Below, in pieces: positions 1 to 5,324 of a stretch of 5,500 nt of DNA (positions within the stretch are counted from its first letter, which is position 1; each line of letters opens with the position of its first letter). The notes under the pieces are model-generated. The model worked only from the letters and a program-made list of their open reading frames with translations. It was not told the DNA's origin and did no database searches. Both the position numbers and the translations under genes were made by a program. The stretch is taken from the NCBI GenBank assembly GCA_964523005.1, contig CAZFZL010000103.1, positions 1 to 5,500 of the forward strand. The letters run 5' to 3'. Source of the DNA: UMGS1307 sp964523005. Its GTDB lineage: Bacteria > Bacillota > Clostridia > Oscillospirales > CAG-382.

Positions 1-8
1 CTTTTTTC

Positions 9-37
9 TTGCATTCACTGGAACGGTATGTTATAAT
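9..37 (+). promoter_or_regulatory. Sigma-A type promoter with extended -10 for the first membrane protein gene
   Basis: The -10 box is a perfect TATAAT at 32-37, preceded by TG at 29-30, which gives the extended -10 form TGnTATAAT. A weaker -35, TTGCAT at 9-14, lies 17 bp upstream. Transcription would start near 44, leaving a leader of about 25 nt with the ribosome binding site GAAAGGT at 55-61, eight bases before the ATG at 70. Confidence 0.75.
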
Positions 38-69
38 ACTTCCACATTATTTATGAAAGGTCACACCTT

Positions 70-726
70 ATGCAAAAAACGCTCAAAGAAAACGGGCGCA
101 GCGAAGGTTTTTTTCTCGGACTGTTCGTATATGCTGTCGTTCTCTTCTTTTCTCATTATATTCACACTTTGCTCATTTCGCTTCTGATGACATTTACACC
201 GATACCTACTTCGCTTGACACGGCGGACGGCCTGTCTGAGCTGTTTCGCATGACATATCCGTTTCTCGGTTTTATAACGCTTATCCTGTACGTTGCAATC
301 GTGTTCCTGATATGCTTTCTCATCGCCGACAAATTCGCGTTCAAATACGACGGTGCGCTGAAGATAAAATACTGGTTTTTGCAACTTGCGATAATATTTA
401 TTTTTATGATCTCGTTCGGATTATACTCCACACTCGGGAACAACGTCTTCCCTCTCTACTGGTATCTCGGCGCTTCATCAGGCGGTGCTTTCGGAAATTT
501 TGATTATTCTGCAATACTTGCGGAGCTGAGCGTTGATTTGAAATATAACTATTTCATTGATACATCGATCTCTTACAGATTCGCCGGTTGGATAATCGTC
601 TGGCAGCTTGTCACCTACGTTTCCCTGTTCGCGGCGATGTTTTTCGCGCGCAGGCTCGGTACGAACACAGGCCTCAAGCGCAGAGAAACGCAGCACGATG
701 AGCTTATGCGCTCAAAAAAGGATTAA
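70..726 (+). CDS. Four-helix integral membrane protein of unknown function
   Basis: I do not recognise this 218-residue protein. Hydrophobic stretches at about residues 14-40, 64-86, 101-121 and 172-194 suggest four membrane helices. A polar, aromatic, glycine-rich loop (about 122-170, with GASSGGAFGNF) lies between helices 3 and 4 and is probably extracytoplasmic. The C-terminus after residue 194 is strongly basic (RR, KRR, KK) and, by the positive-inside rule, cytoplasmic. The N-terminus carries no cleavable signal peptide. The ATG at 70 is supported by GAAAGGT at 55-61 and by a promoter immediately upstream. The gene stands alone: it has its own promoter and ends at a strong terminator shared with the convergent regulator gene. 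No catalytic or transport motif is visible, so no function is assigned. Length and reading frame look intact. Confidence 0.8.
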   Translation: MQKTLKENGRSEGFFLGLFVYAVVLFFSHYIHTLLISLLMTFTPIPTSLDTADGLSELFRMTYPFLGFITLILYVAIVFLICFLIADKFAFKYDGALKIKYWFLQLAIIFIFMISFGLYSTLGNNVFPLYWYLGASSGGAFGNFDYSAILAELSVDLKYNYFIDTSISYRFAGWIIVWQLVTYVSLFAAMFFARRLGTNTGLKRRETQHDELMRSKKD

Positions 727-730
727 AAAA

Positions 731-767
731 CATCAGCGGAGCTTTTAGGCTCCGCTGATGTTTTTTT
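731..767. terminator. Bidirectional intrinsic terminator between convergent genes
   Basis: A perfect 12-bp stem (CATCAGCGGAGC at 731-742 with GCTCCGCTGATG at 749-760) closes a 6-base loop, TTTTAG. It is followed by seven T at 761-767 on the plus strand and preceded by six A at 725-730, which read as a U-run on the minus strand. A and T runs can extend the stem. The left A-run overlaps the stop codon of the membrane protein gene, and the T-run overlaps the stop codon of the regulator, so one element ends both transcripts. Confidence 0.93.
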
Positions 768-1161
768 ATGCTTTGTCGCTGCCTTCGGCGCACTCCGGGC
801 AAGTCCAATAGAAAACAATATCATGGTCTTTGATGCCTGAGCCGCATAACGCTTTGGCGCGTTCGTTGAGCTCTTCGTCGTATTCGACAGCTATATCGGT
901 GAATTTACCACAGCCTTCACAGCACAGATGGTAATGGTTCTTCGTCGTCACGTCGAACCTGTCGCAGCCGTCAGGAACGGATATCTCCCTGATCTTTCCG
1001 CTTTCGGCAGCTTGCTTCAATATTCTGTAAACCGTCCCAAGCCCGATGTTCGGACAATACTTCCGCACGGCACTGTATACCTGCTCAGCCGTCGGATGGT
1101 CACAGTCGTTCATCATGGCCGTAAGGACGTATTCTTTTTGTTTTGTGTTTCGTTCTTTCAT
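766..1161 (-). CDS. perR: PerR-type Fur-family metalloregulator (short form)
   Basis: This is a DNA-binding transcriptional repressor of the Fur family. Numbering from the GTG at 1170 (ATG is residue 4), the DNA-recognition region reads NIGLGTVYRIL (41-51) after HPTAEQVY (25-32). The regulatory-metal ligands of Bacillus PerR (H37, D85, H91, H93, D104) align at a constant offset of 12 with H25, D73, H79, H81 and D92. The structural zinc cysteines align as C84/C87 and C124/C127. Aspartate at position 92, where Fur proteins usually have glutamate, favours PerR-type peroxide sensing by iron-dependent histidine oxidation; that role is inferred from the family. The protein lacks the first helix of longer relatives and begins at RNTKQ, a known short clostridial form. 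The ATG at 1161 is chosen over the GTG at 1170 because AAGGTG (1168-1173) sits six bases before it and the GTG lies inside that site. The product is 131 residues. Zur or Fur function is less likely but not excluded. Confidence 0.9.
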   Translation of the reverse strand: MKERNTKQKEYVLTAMMNDCDHPTAEQVYSAVRKYCPNIGLGTVYRILKQAAESGKIREISVPDGCDRFDVTTKNHYHLCCEGCGKFTDIAVEYDEELNERAKALCGSGIKDHDIVFYWTCPECAEGSDKA

Positions 1162-1167
1162 AGCGTG

Positions 1168-1173
1168 CACCTT
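1168..1173 (-). promoter_or_regulatory. Ribosome binding site that decides the perR start
   Basis: Read on the minus strand, AAGGTG lies six bases upstream of the ATG at 1159-1161. The alternative GTG start at 1168-1170 would overlap this site and has no other Shine-Dalgarno sequence at a suitable distance. Confidence 0.7.
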
Positions 1174-1200
1174 ATCGATAATAGTTTCTATTAACGATTA
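1172..1200. promoter_or_regulatory. Probable PerR/Fur-family operator (autoregulatory)
   Basis: A long inverted repeat is centred on T1186. The left arm TTATCGATAATAG (1172-1184) and the right arm CTATTAACGATTA (1188-1200) are complementary at 11 of 13 positions, separated by TTT. The central 7-1-7 block matches the Bacillus Per box (TTATAATNATTATAA) at about 9 of 14 positions. It overlaps the perR -10 box and expected start of transcription and ends next to the ribosome binding site, which is where a repressor would act. Binding by this regulator is inferred. Confidence 0.65.
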
Positions 1201-1225
1201 TACACGCACTTATTCTGTTTGTCAA
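1197..1225 (-). promoter_or_regulatory. Consensus sigma-A promoter of perR
   Basis: On the minus strand a perfect -35 TTGACA (1220-1225) and a perfect -10 TATAAT (1197-1202) are separated by exactly 17 bp. Transcription should begin near 1190, inside the inverted repeat. The -35 lies only five bases beyond the stop codon of the upstream permease gene. Confidence 0.88.
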
Positions 1226-1230
1226 GTGTT

Positions 1231-2862
1231 TTAGAGGTTATTATATCTTCTCGCGCCTGCGGTAAAGAGGATCGCGGCAAGTATCGCGCTTATGAACGCG
1301 AAAGCAAGCGCGGAAGCGGTCACTGCGATAAGCGTCGCATAAGCGGGTATGACCGTCTGAAGTGTTATGCCGAGCAGCAATGTCAGCGGAATAACCACGG
1401 CGAGCACGCCTATCATGCTGCCGAACAATGCGATCACAACGCTTGCCGACTGTTTTATTACGACGGTGGAATTCGTCCATTCGAGCTTAGGCAGCGCAAG
1501 GTTCATCAAAAGCCCAAACAGCGCCGTCATGAGTTGAGCGAGCATTGCGCACAGCATAGTCATCACGATCTCTGCGACGCTCATCCCAAACGCTATTCCG
1601 GTGACTGTAGCGCCGATTATGACGGCAGGCGCAAAGATGACAAGGTTCATCAATACCTTCGAGATAAGAACGTCTTTCGTTTTTACAGGCAGAGATCTAA
1701 GCAGCCAAAAGGTGTTTCCCTCAAGTGAGATCGACACGCATGACGTACACGTCATCGATGCGGAGAAGCTTAATAAGAGTACAGGGAACAACGTGGTCAA
1801 TGCCACGCCTGTACCTGTAAAAGCGGAATCGAGCTCACCGCCCTTTATGGCAAGGAAAACCGAAAGGACGACAGCCATCAGCGTGCCGAGCCCGCAGTTG
1901 AGCATATATTGGCTCATGTTGAAGAAGCGTGAAAGCTCGCGAGAGAGCAGCGCTCTGAGGGGTGATTTCCGGTCAACGTGCTTTTTTACGTATTTCACGC
2001 GCACCGCACCGCGTTCGCTCGTAACGATTTGGATAAATCCGTGTGAGAGCCACCAAAGCACGAGCGCAAACGGTATCACACACCACAGCACAAGCAGCAG
2101 GAACGAAACGATGCTGCCGTTTGCCGATGCTTCGGCGAAGCGCAGTAACGGTCTTACAAACGCAATTGCCGCGTTTATCTGCTGCGCGTTGTCGGCTATC
2201 GTTTCCACGAAGGACATGATATTCGTGTATATATAGAAATATGCGCCGAGAAATATCAGGCTTACGATGAGCTGGACGATGCTCTTATGCTTTGCTCTCG
2301 CGCTTATCGCGGCGAACACTCTGCCGAGCACCATCACTATCGCAAGTGACAGCAGCGGCATGACGAGCGAGCTGAGGATGAACAGGATTATTTGGAGCGC
2401 ACCGGGGCTTCCGAACGTAATGAACACGATCAGAGCCGGGAGCGTGAGCATGAACGACGAGATATATTCGAGCACCGCGAGCGCTATGATGCGCGAAAGC
2501 AGTATATATACCGGGCGTATCGGCATACTCAGGAGCATTTCGTTGTCCTTTGCACCGTACAACATTTTCTGAGCGGTGAAGATGCTCATGAATATTCCGA
2601 AGAAAAACGAGAGTCCGGCGGTGAGCATGAAATAAAGCTTGTCGTTGCCGCTTTCGTGCAGCGTCAGGAAAATCGCCGAGAAGATCGAGCCGAACGAAAT
2701 ACACATCATCACGAACAGAAAAACATATAGCAGGATACGTTTGGTTTTGTTGTCTGAACGCTGCTTCTGCACGCCCTGTTTGCCTGACATGAATTTCGAG
2801 TCGCGCGAAAACATCATTGCAGACAGCTGACCGAGCTGTGATCTTACAAGTATTTTCAGCAT
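1231..2862 (-). CDS. ABC-2 type transporter permease (large Firmicutes form)
   Basis: This is the membrane subunit of an ABC exporter, paired with the ATPase directly upstream. It has 543 residues and about twelve predicted membrane segments in two halves: roughly 43-67, 77-98, 120-150, 156-180, 196-213 and 251-275, then 320-340, 352-377, 400-427, 430-453, 474-498 and 505-533. Recognisable family motifs are NEMLLSMPI (107-115) in the first half, EGNTFWLLRSLPV (381-393) and LPKLEWTN (457-464) in the second; the paired motifs suggest an internally duplicated ABC-2 fold. The N-terminus is a cytoplasmic basic segment. The start ATG (2860-2862) is one base past the ATPase stop codon. It is preceded by GGAG (2870-2873) inside the last ATPase codons, so the two genes are translationally coupled. 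The reading frame is open further upstream to 2925, but that would overlap the ATPase by about 60 bases. Substrate is unknown; relatives are usually annotated only as putative ABC exporters. Confidence 0.88.
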   Translation of the reverse strand: MLKILVRSQLGQLSAMMFSRDSKFMSGKQGVQKQRSDNKTKRILLYVFLFVMMCISFGSIFSAIFLTLHESGNDKLYFMLTAGLSFFFGIFMSIFTAQKMLYGAKDNEMLLSMPIRPVYILLSRIIALAVLEYISSFMLTLPALIVFITFGSPGALQIILFILSSLVMPLLSLAIVMVLGRVFAAISARAKHKSIVQLIVSLIFLGAYFYIYTNIMSFVETIADNAQQINAAIAFVRPLLRFAEASANGSIVSFLLLVLWCVIPFALVLWWLSHGFIQIVTSERGAVRVKYVKKHVDRKSPLRALLSRELSRFFNMSQYMLNCGLGTLMAVVLSVFLAIKGGELDSAFTGTGVALTTLFPVLLLSFSASMTCTSCVSISLEGNTFWLLRSLPVKTKDVLISKVLMNLVIFAPAVIIGATVTGIAFGMSVAEIVMTMLCAMLAQLMTALFGLLMNLALPKLEWTNSTVVIKQSASVVIALFGSMIGVLAVVIPLTLLLGITLQTVIPAYATLIAVTASALAFAFISAILAAILFTAGARRYNNL

Positions 2863-2863
2863 A

Positions 2864-3586
2864 TCATTTCTCCGCAAGCGTATCGTTTTCAAGCTCAAGG
2901 AACACTTCCTCAAGCGATTCCTCACCGCGTACGCTTTCCATATCCCCGTCTATGACAAGCTTTCCGTTTTTGATGATAGCGACCCTGTCACAGAGCTTTT
3001 CGGCGACCTCAAGCACGTGCGTTGAGAAGAATATTGCGCATCCAGCATCGCATCTTTCGCGCATTATCTTCTTCATCTCGAACGAGGCCTTCGGATCAAG
3101 ACCGACAAACGGCTCGTCAAGGACGATAAGCTTCGGGTCATGGATAAGCGCGGAGATTATGGCAAGCTTCTGCTTCATTCCGTGCGAATAGCTGCTTATG
3201 GGCGACGCAAGATCGTCGGTAAGCCCGAATAGCTTTGCATATTTTTCAATGTCAGCGCTGCGTTTATCCGCCGGAACGGAAAAAACATCAGCGATGAAAT
3301 TGAGAAATTTTATACCAGTCATATAATCGTAAAGATCGGGGTTGTCAGGTATGTATGCGAGTGATTTTTTGCATTCGAGCGGATGATCGGCAACGGAAAC
3401 GCCGTCTATGAGTACCGTGCCGCTGTCAAAGCCGAGGATACCGCAAAGGCATTTTATCGTCGTCGTCTTGCCGGCGCCGTTATGCCCGATGAATCCGTAT
3501 ATCAATCCGTCGTTTATCGTAAGTGAAAGGTCGTCAACGGCCTTTTTATCGCCGTAGGTCTTCGTGAGGTGTTTAATTTCAATCAT
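2864..3586 (-). CDS. ABC transporter ATP-binding protein
   Basis: This 240-residue cytoplasmic ATPase powers the adjacent ABC-2 permease. Its nucleotide-binding motifs are complete and in order: Walker A GHNGAGKT (34-41), signature YSHGMKQK (133-140, a common ABC-2 variant of LSGGQ), Walker B LIVLDE (153-158) with catalytic E158, D-loop GLDP (162-165) and switch histidine H190 in STH. The Q-loop position in AYIPDNPDLYDYMTG (77-91) carries Asp81 instead of glutamine, a variation seen in some ABC-2 exporter ATPases. The C-terminal tail ending EESLEEVFLELE is typical of drug or bacteriocin-type ABC-2 ATPases. The ribosome binding site before the ATG at 3586 is weak (AAAAG-rich), so expression may rely on the upstream gene, 51 bp away. 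A non-exporter role, such as an Ecs-like regulator of membrane protease activity, cannot be ruled out from sequence. Confidence 0.95.
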   Translation of the reverse strand: MIEIKHLTKTYGDKKAVDDLSLTINDGLIYGFIGHNGAGKTTTIKCLCGILGFDSGTVLIDGVSVADHPLECKKSLAYIPDNPDLYDYMTGIKFLNFIADVFSVPADKRSADIEKYAKLFGLTDDLASPISSYSHGMKQKLAIISALIHDPKLIVLDEPFVGLDPKASFEMKKIMRERCDAGCAIFFSTHVLEVAEKLCDRVAIIKNGKLVIDGDMESVRGEESLEEVFLELENDTLAEK

Positions 3587-3597
3587 TTTTCTTTTCG

Positions 3598-3616
3598 GCT
3601 TTTGGGTTACAAAAGC
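3598..3616 (-). other. Small intercistronic hairpin
   Basis: A 7-bp inverted repeat (GCTTTTG at 3598-3604 with CAAAAGC at 3610-3616, 5-base loop) lies between the acidic-tail gene and the ATPase gene. It has little GC and no U-run after it in the direction of transcription, so it is not a convincing terminator. It could slow 3' exonucleases or affect ATPase translation, but it could also be chance. Confidence 0.3.
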
Positions 3617-3637
3617 ATATCTCCGTATTATTTTGCG

Positions 3638-4285
3638 TTATGAATTGCCGTCGGCATCACCGTTATCACCGGCATCGCCGGCGTCTGCGTCGGTATCGGA
3701 TTCGGACTCATCGCCGCTCTTTTCCTCTTCTTGAGCATCACTGACCTGCGAATCGACGTAAAGCGTCCCGTTTGAGGGATCTGATGTGGAAGAGGTGAAT
3801 TCATTTATCTGTTCGGGGGTGTATTTGCCGAGCGTGAACGCGCCGACCGTGCCGAGTATTAACGAGACGAGGACAACGGCGCGGAACGCCAGCTCAAGCA
3901 AGCTGTCTGCGAGTCCTTCTTCGTACAGCAGCAGCGCCGCAGATAGCATAAATATGAAATCGAGCACCCACATAACGAGTGCGCCGATGATGAACTTCGG
4001 TCTCTTCTTCGACAGAAACCAGAACAGTACGAACAGCCCGATTATTAAGATATTCGCGATTATTCCTATGGTCTGCATTTCTGCATAATACGCGCCGAGC
4101 GATGCTAAAAGGTACGTTGAGGATAATGAAAACACAAAGTATGTTTCCGACCCGGCGTTGATAAGAATAAAGTTTATGACACTGAGTACGGCGACGACCA
4201 ATATCGTGCTTCGCGCACTTCTGATCTTCGTTATTGCTTTTGAATATCTGATGCCTTCGTCCATTTTTGCGCTTGAGGTCTGCAT
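3638..4285 (-). CDS. Four-helix membrane protein with acidic C-terminal tail, first gene of the ABC operon
   Basis: Function is unknown. The 215-residue protein starts with a short basic cytoplasmic segment (YSKAITKIRSARS, about 14-26), then a hydrophobic helix at 27-43. A second moderately hydrophobic stretch (50-66) includes SETYFVFS. Clear membrane helices follow at about 72-91, 97-121 and 131-152. I recall similar membrane proteins of this size with the same N-terminal pattern in Clostridia, but none with a known role. After residue 165 the protein becomes a disordered-looking Ser/Asp/Glu/Gly tail with 15 acidic residues among the last 38 and no basic residue apart from one lysine. The tail is built from repeated GAC/GCC-type codons and is likely a recent low-complexity expansion. 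AAGGAG at 4295-4300 lies nine bases before the ATG at 4285, an excellent ribosome binding site. Two promoters lie upstream and the ATPase gene starts 51 bp downstream, so it is probably co-transcribed with the exporter. Confidence 0.82.
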   Translation of the reverse strand: MQTSSAKMDEGIRYSKAITKIRSARSTILVVAVLSVINFILINAGSETYFVFSLSSTYLLASLGAYYAEMQTIGIIANILIIGLFVLFWFLSKKRPKFIIGALVMWVLDFIFMLSAALLLYEEGLADSLLELAFRAVVLVSLILGTVGAFTLGKYTPEQINEFTSSTSDPSNGTLYVDSQVSDAQEEEKSGDESESDTDADAGDAGDNGDADGNS

Positions 4286-4356
4286 ATTTCCATTCTCCTT
4301 TTTCTTTATTTAATTTTTAAAAAGCATAAAGGTTTCTGCTGTTTTGTACGATAGTG

Positions 4357-4385
4357 ATTATATACCGGAGCTTTGTCATTGTCAA
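4357..4385 (-). promoter_or_regulatory. Proximal consensus promoter of the ABC operon (P1)
   Basis: On the minus strand a perfect TTGACA (4380-4385) and a perfect TATAAT (4357-4362) are separated by 17 bp. Transcription would start near 4350, giving a leader of about 65 nt that contains AAGGAG before the first gene. Confidence 0.88.
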
Positions 4386-4416
4386 CACGCACTTTATTTC
4401 TCAAATAGATTAATTG

Positions 4417-4445
4417 ATTATATCACGAGGTCGCTTGATTGTAAA
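4417..4445 (-). promoter_or_regulatory. Distal promoter of the ABC operon (P2)
   Basis: A second minus-strand promoter has -35 TTTACA (4440-4445), a 17-bp spacer and a perfect -10 TATAAT (4417-4422). It lies exactly 60 bp upstream of P1. The two -10 regions share the 9-mer TGATTATAT on the plus strand (4355-4363 and 4415-4423). Its existence rests on hexamer match and spacing only. Confidence 0.6.
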
Positions 4446-4474
4446 TAGCAAAACGTGAAATTTTTTCGGATTTG

Positions 4475-4503
4475 TTGACAATACGCATTTTTTATTGTAA
4501 AAT
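4475..4503 (+). promoter_or_regulatory. Sigma-A promoter of the papain-like protein gene
   Basis: A perfect -35 TTGACA (4475-4480) and -10 TAAAAT (4498-4503) are separated by 17 bp. Transcription would start near 4510, about 37 nt before the TTG start. It diverges from P2, with the two -35 boxes separated by 29 bp, so RNA polymerases or regulators at the two promoters could interfere. Confidence 0.82.
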
Positions 4504-4530
4504 ATCATAGATAGTTCATAGGCATAAACC

Positions 4531-4537
4531 GAAAGGT
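4531..4537 (+). promoter_or_regulatory. Ribosome binding site that supports a TTG start
   Basis: GAAAGGT lies nine bases before TTG at 4547-4549. It is the same heptamer used by the gene at 70. No in-frame ATG occurs near the beginning of the conserved N-terminal segment, so the TTG is the best start. Confidence 0.72.
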
Positions 4538-4546
4538 AACGAAAAT

Positions 4547-5161
4547 TTGAAGGAACAGCATTACATATATATTATTTTTTCAAGAACCAATACCGGTGTC
4601 GGGCGTGCAATACGCGTACTCACGCACAACGGCTATAACCACACCTCTGTTTCGCTCAACGGCAAAATTGACAAGATGTATTCGTTCGCGCGCTATCATC
4701 AGAACGCGCCGCTGGTCGCGGGGTTCGTCGTCGAAACGCCGTCACGGTATCTTGCCAACGACCAGGACATAGCCGTAAAGGTCGCAAAAGTTCCGGTGAG
4801 CGCGAAGAGATACGCTTTTATCGAAGAGCTCGTTCAGAAATATGAAACGCAGACTGACCGTACGCTTTACAACAGCCTTTCGGCGCTGTCGTCGCTCGTA
4901 AAGCACCGCGTTTCGATACCGGATTCATACACCTGCGTTGAATTTGCGGCGTCGCTGCTCGGATATGATTCACTCTGTACCATCCGCGATCTTGAAAAGC
5001 TACTCGACAAATATGTCACATTTGAGGGAAGCTACCGTGAGGCGATCGGTAACTGCTCCGTTTATGACGACGATTATTTTGACAGGCTCTCGCCGGGTAC
5101 TAAATACAAGCAGTATGTCACCCGCTTTTACAGGCTCGTTGAGCGCAGGATACATAGATAA
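4547..5161 (+). CDS. Permuted papain-like (NlpC/P60-superfamily) protein
   Basis: This 204-residue protein looks like a circularly permuted papain-fold enzyme of the YaeF/YiiX kind, in which the catalytic histidine precedes the cysteine. The likely His is H32 in the strand GYNHTSVSL (29-37), after the opening strand HYIYIIFS (5-12). The likely nucleophile is C130 in the helix start SYTCVEFAASLLG (127-139). The MYSFAR motif (44-49) and the YNSLSALSSL segment (108-117) match a recurrent clostridial hypothetical family that I recall. No signal peptide or membrane helix is present, so it is probably cytoplasmic, unlike secreted NlpC/P60 cell-wall peptidases. Substrate is unknown; members of the superfamily act on peptides, amides or lipids. 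It starts at TTG with GAAAGGT nine bases upstream. The gene is monocistronic, with its own promoter and terminator. The fold and catalytic pair are inferred from motif order, not from a search. Confidence 0.78.
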   Translation: MKEQHYIYIIFSRTNTGVGRAIRVLTHNGYNHTSVSLNGKIDKMYSFARYHQNAPLVAGFVVETPSRYLANDQDIAVKVAKVPVSAKRYAFIEELVQKYETQTDRTLYNSLSALSSLVKHRVSIPDSYTCVEFAASLLGYDSLCTIRDLEKLLDKYVTFEGSYREAIGNCSVYDDDYFDRLSPGTKYKQYVTRFYRLVERRIHR

Positions 5162-5198
5162 AAAAACTCGGAAGTTCTTGCTTCCGAGCTTTTATTTT
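5161..5198. terminator. Intrinsic terminator after the papain-like protein gene
   Basis: A perfect 8-bp stem, CTCGGAAG (5167-5174) with CTTCCGAG (5181-5188), closes the loop TTCTTG. It is followed by CTTTTATTTTT on the plus strand. Six A at 5161-5166 precede it, so it could also end transcripts from the minus strand. It begins at the stop codon of the gene. Confidence 0.9.
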
Positions 5199-5270
5199 TG
5201 TCAGAGCGTTACGGTGAATTTCCGACAAAAATGTAAATGTAACCGCCGGTGGCGTCTATGTGATGTGATC

Positions 5271-5324
5271 CATGACACTGTGAGATATTTATAAGAAGTT
5301 ATATGGAGTAAAGCATGACACTGT
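5271..5324 (+). repeat. 11-bp direct repeat CATGACACTGT
   Basis: CATGACACTGT occurs at 5271-5281 and 5314-5324, 43 bp apart. In the first copy the ATG is followed at once by an in-frame stop (ATG ACA CTG TGA). In the second copy the same codons begin an 18-codon ORF. The repeat could mark a local duplication, but at this length chance is possible. Confidence 0.45.

Noticed and set aside
33..50. ATAAT/ATTAT inverted repeat near the first promoter, as a possible operator
   Set aside because: The arms are only 5 bp of AT sequence and include the -10 box itself; no evidence beyond base composition.
1162..1170. GTG start for perR at 1170
   Set aside because: The GTG is part of the AAGGTG ribosome binding site for the ATG at 1161, and no other suitable site lies upstream.
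1219..1728. 169-codon plus-strand frame opposite the permease
   Set aside because: It encodes a highly charged, composition-biased product with no motif and lies fully antisense to a clear membrane protein gene.
1601..2236. 211-codon plus-strand frame opposite the permease
   Set aside because: It is antisense to the permease, with no ribosome binding site or recognisable domain; a by-product of codon usage in the real gene.
2285..2704. 139-codon minus-strand frame inside the permease
   Set aside because: It is in an alternative frame of the permease on the same strand, rich in Arg and His, with no family features.
2863..2925. Upstream extension of the permease frame (21 extra residues, start at 2925)
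   Set aside because: It would overlap the end of the ATPase gene by about 60 bases, the extra residues are basic and not family-like, and the ATG at 2862 has a better-placed ribosome binding site.
4291..4293. Alternative ATG nearer to AAGGAG before the acidic-tail gene
   Set aside because: It is out of frame with the 215-codon gene and only two bases from the ribosome binding site, too close for initiation.
1202..4394. Shared 10-mer ACACGCACTT at 1202-1211 and 4385-4394 near two promoters
   Set aside because: It lies in different positions relative to the -35/-10 boxes, and a 10-bp match in 5.5 kb is expected by chance.
4938..5294. 118-codon plus-strand frame overlapping the papain-like gene and its terminator
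   Set aside because: It runs through the terminator hairpin and lacks a start signal; it is an off-frame shadow.
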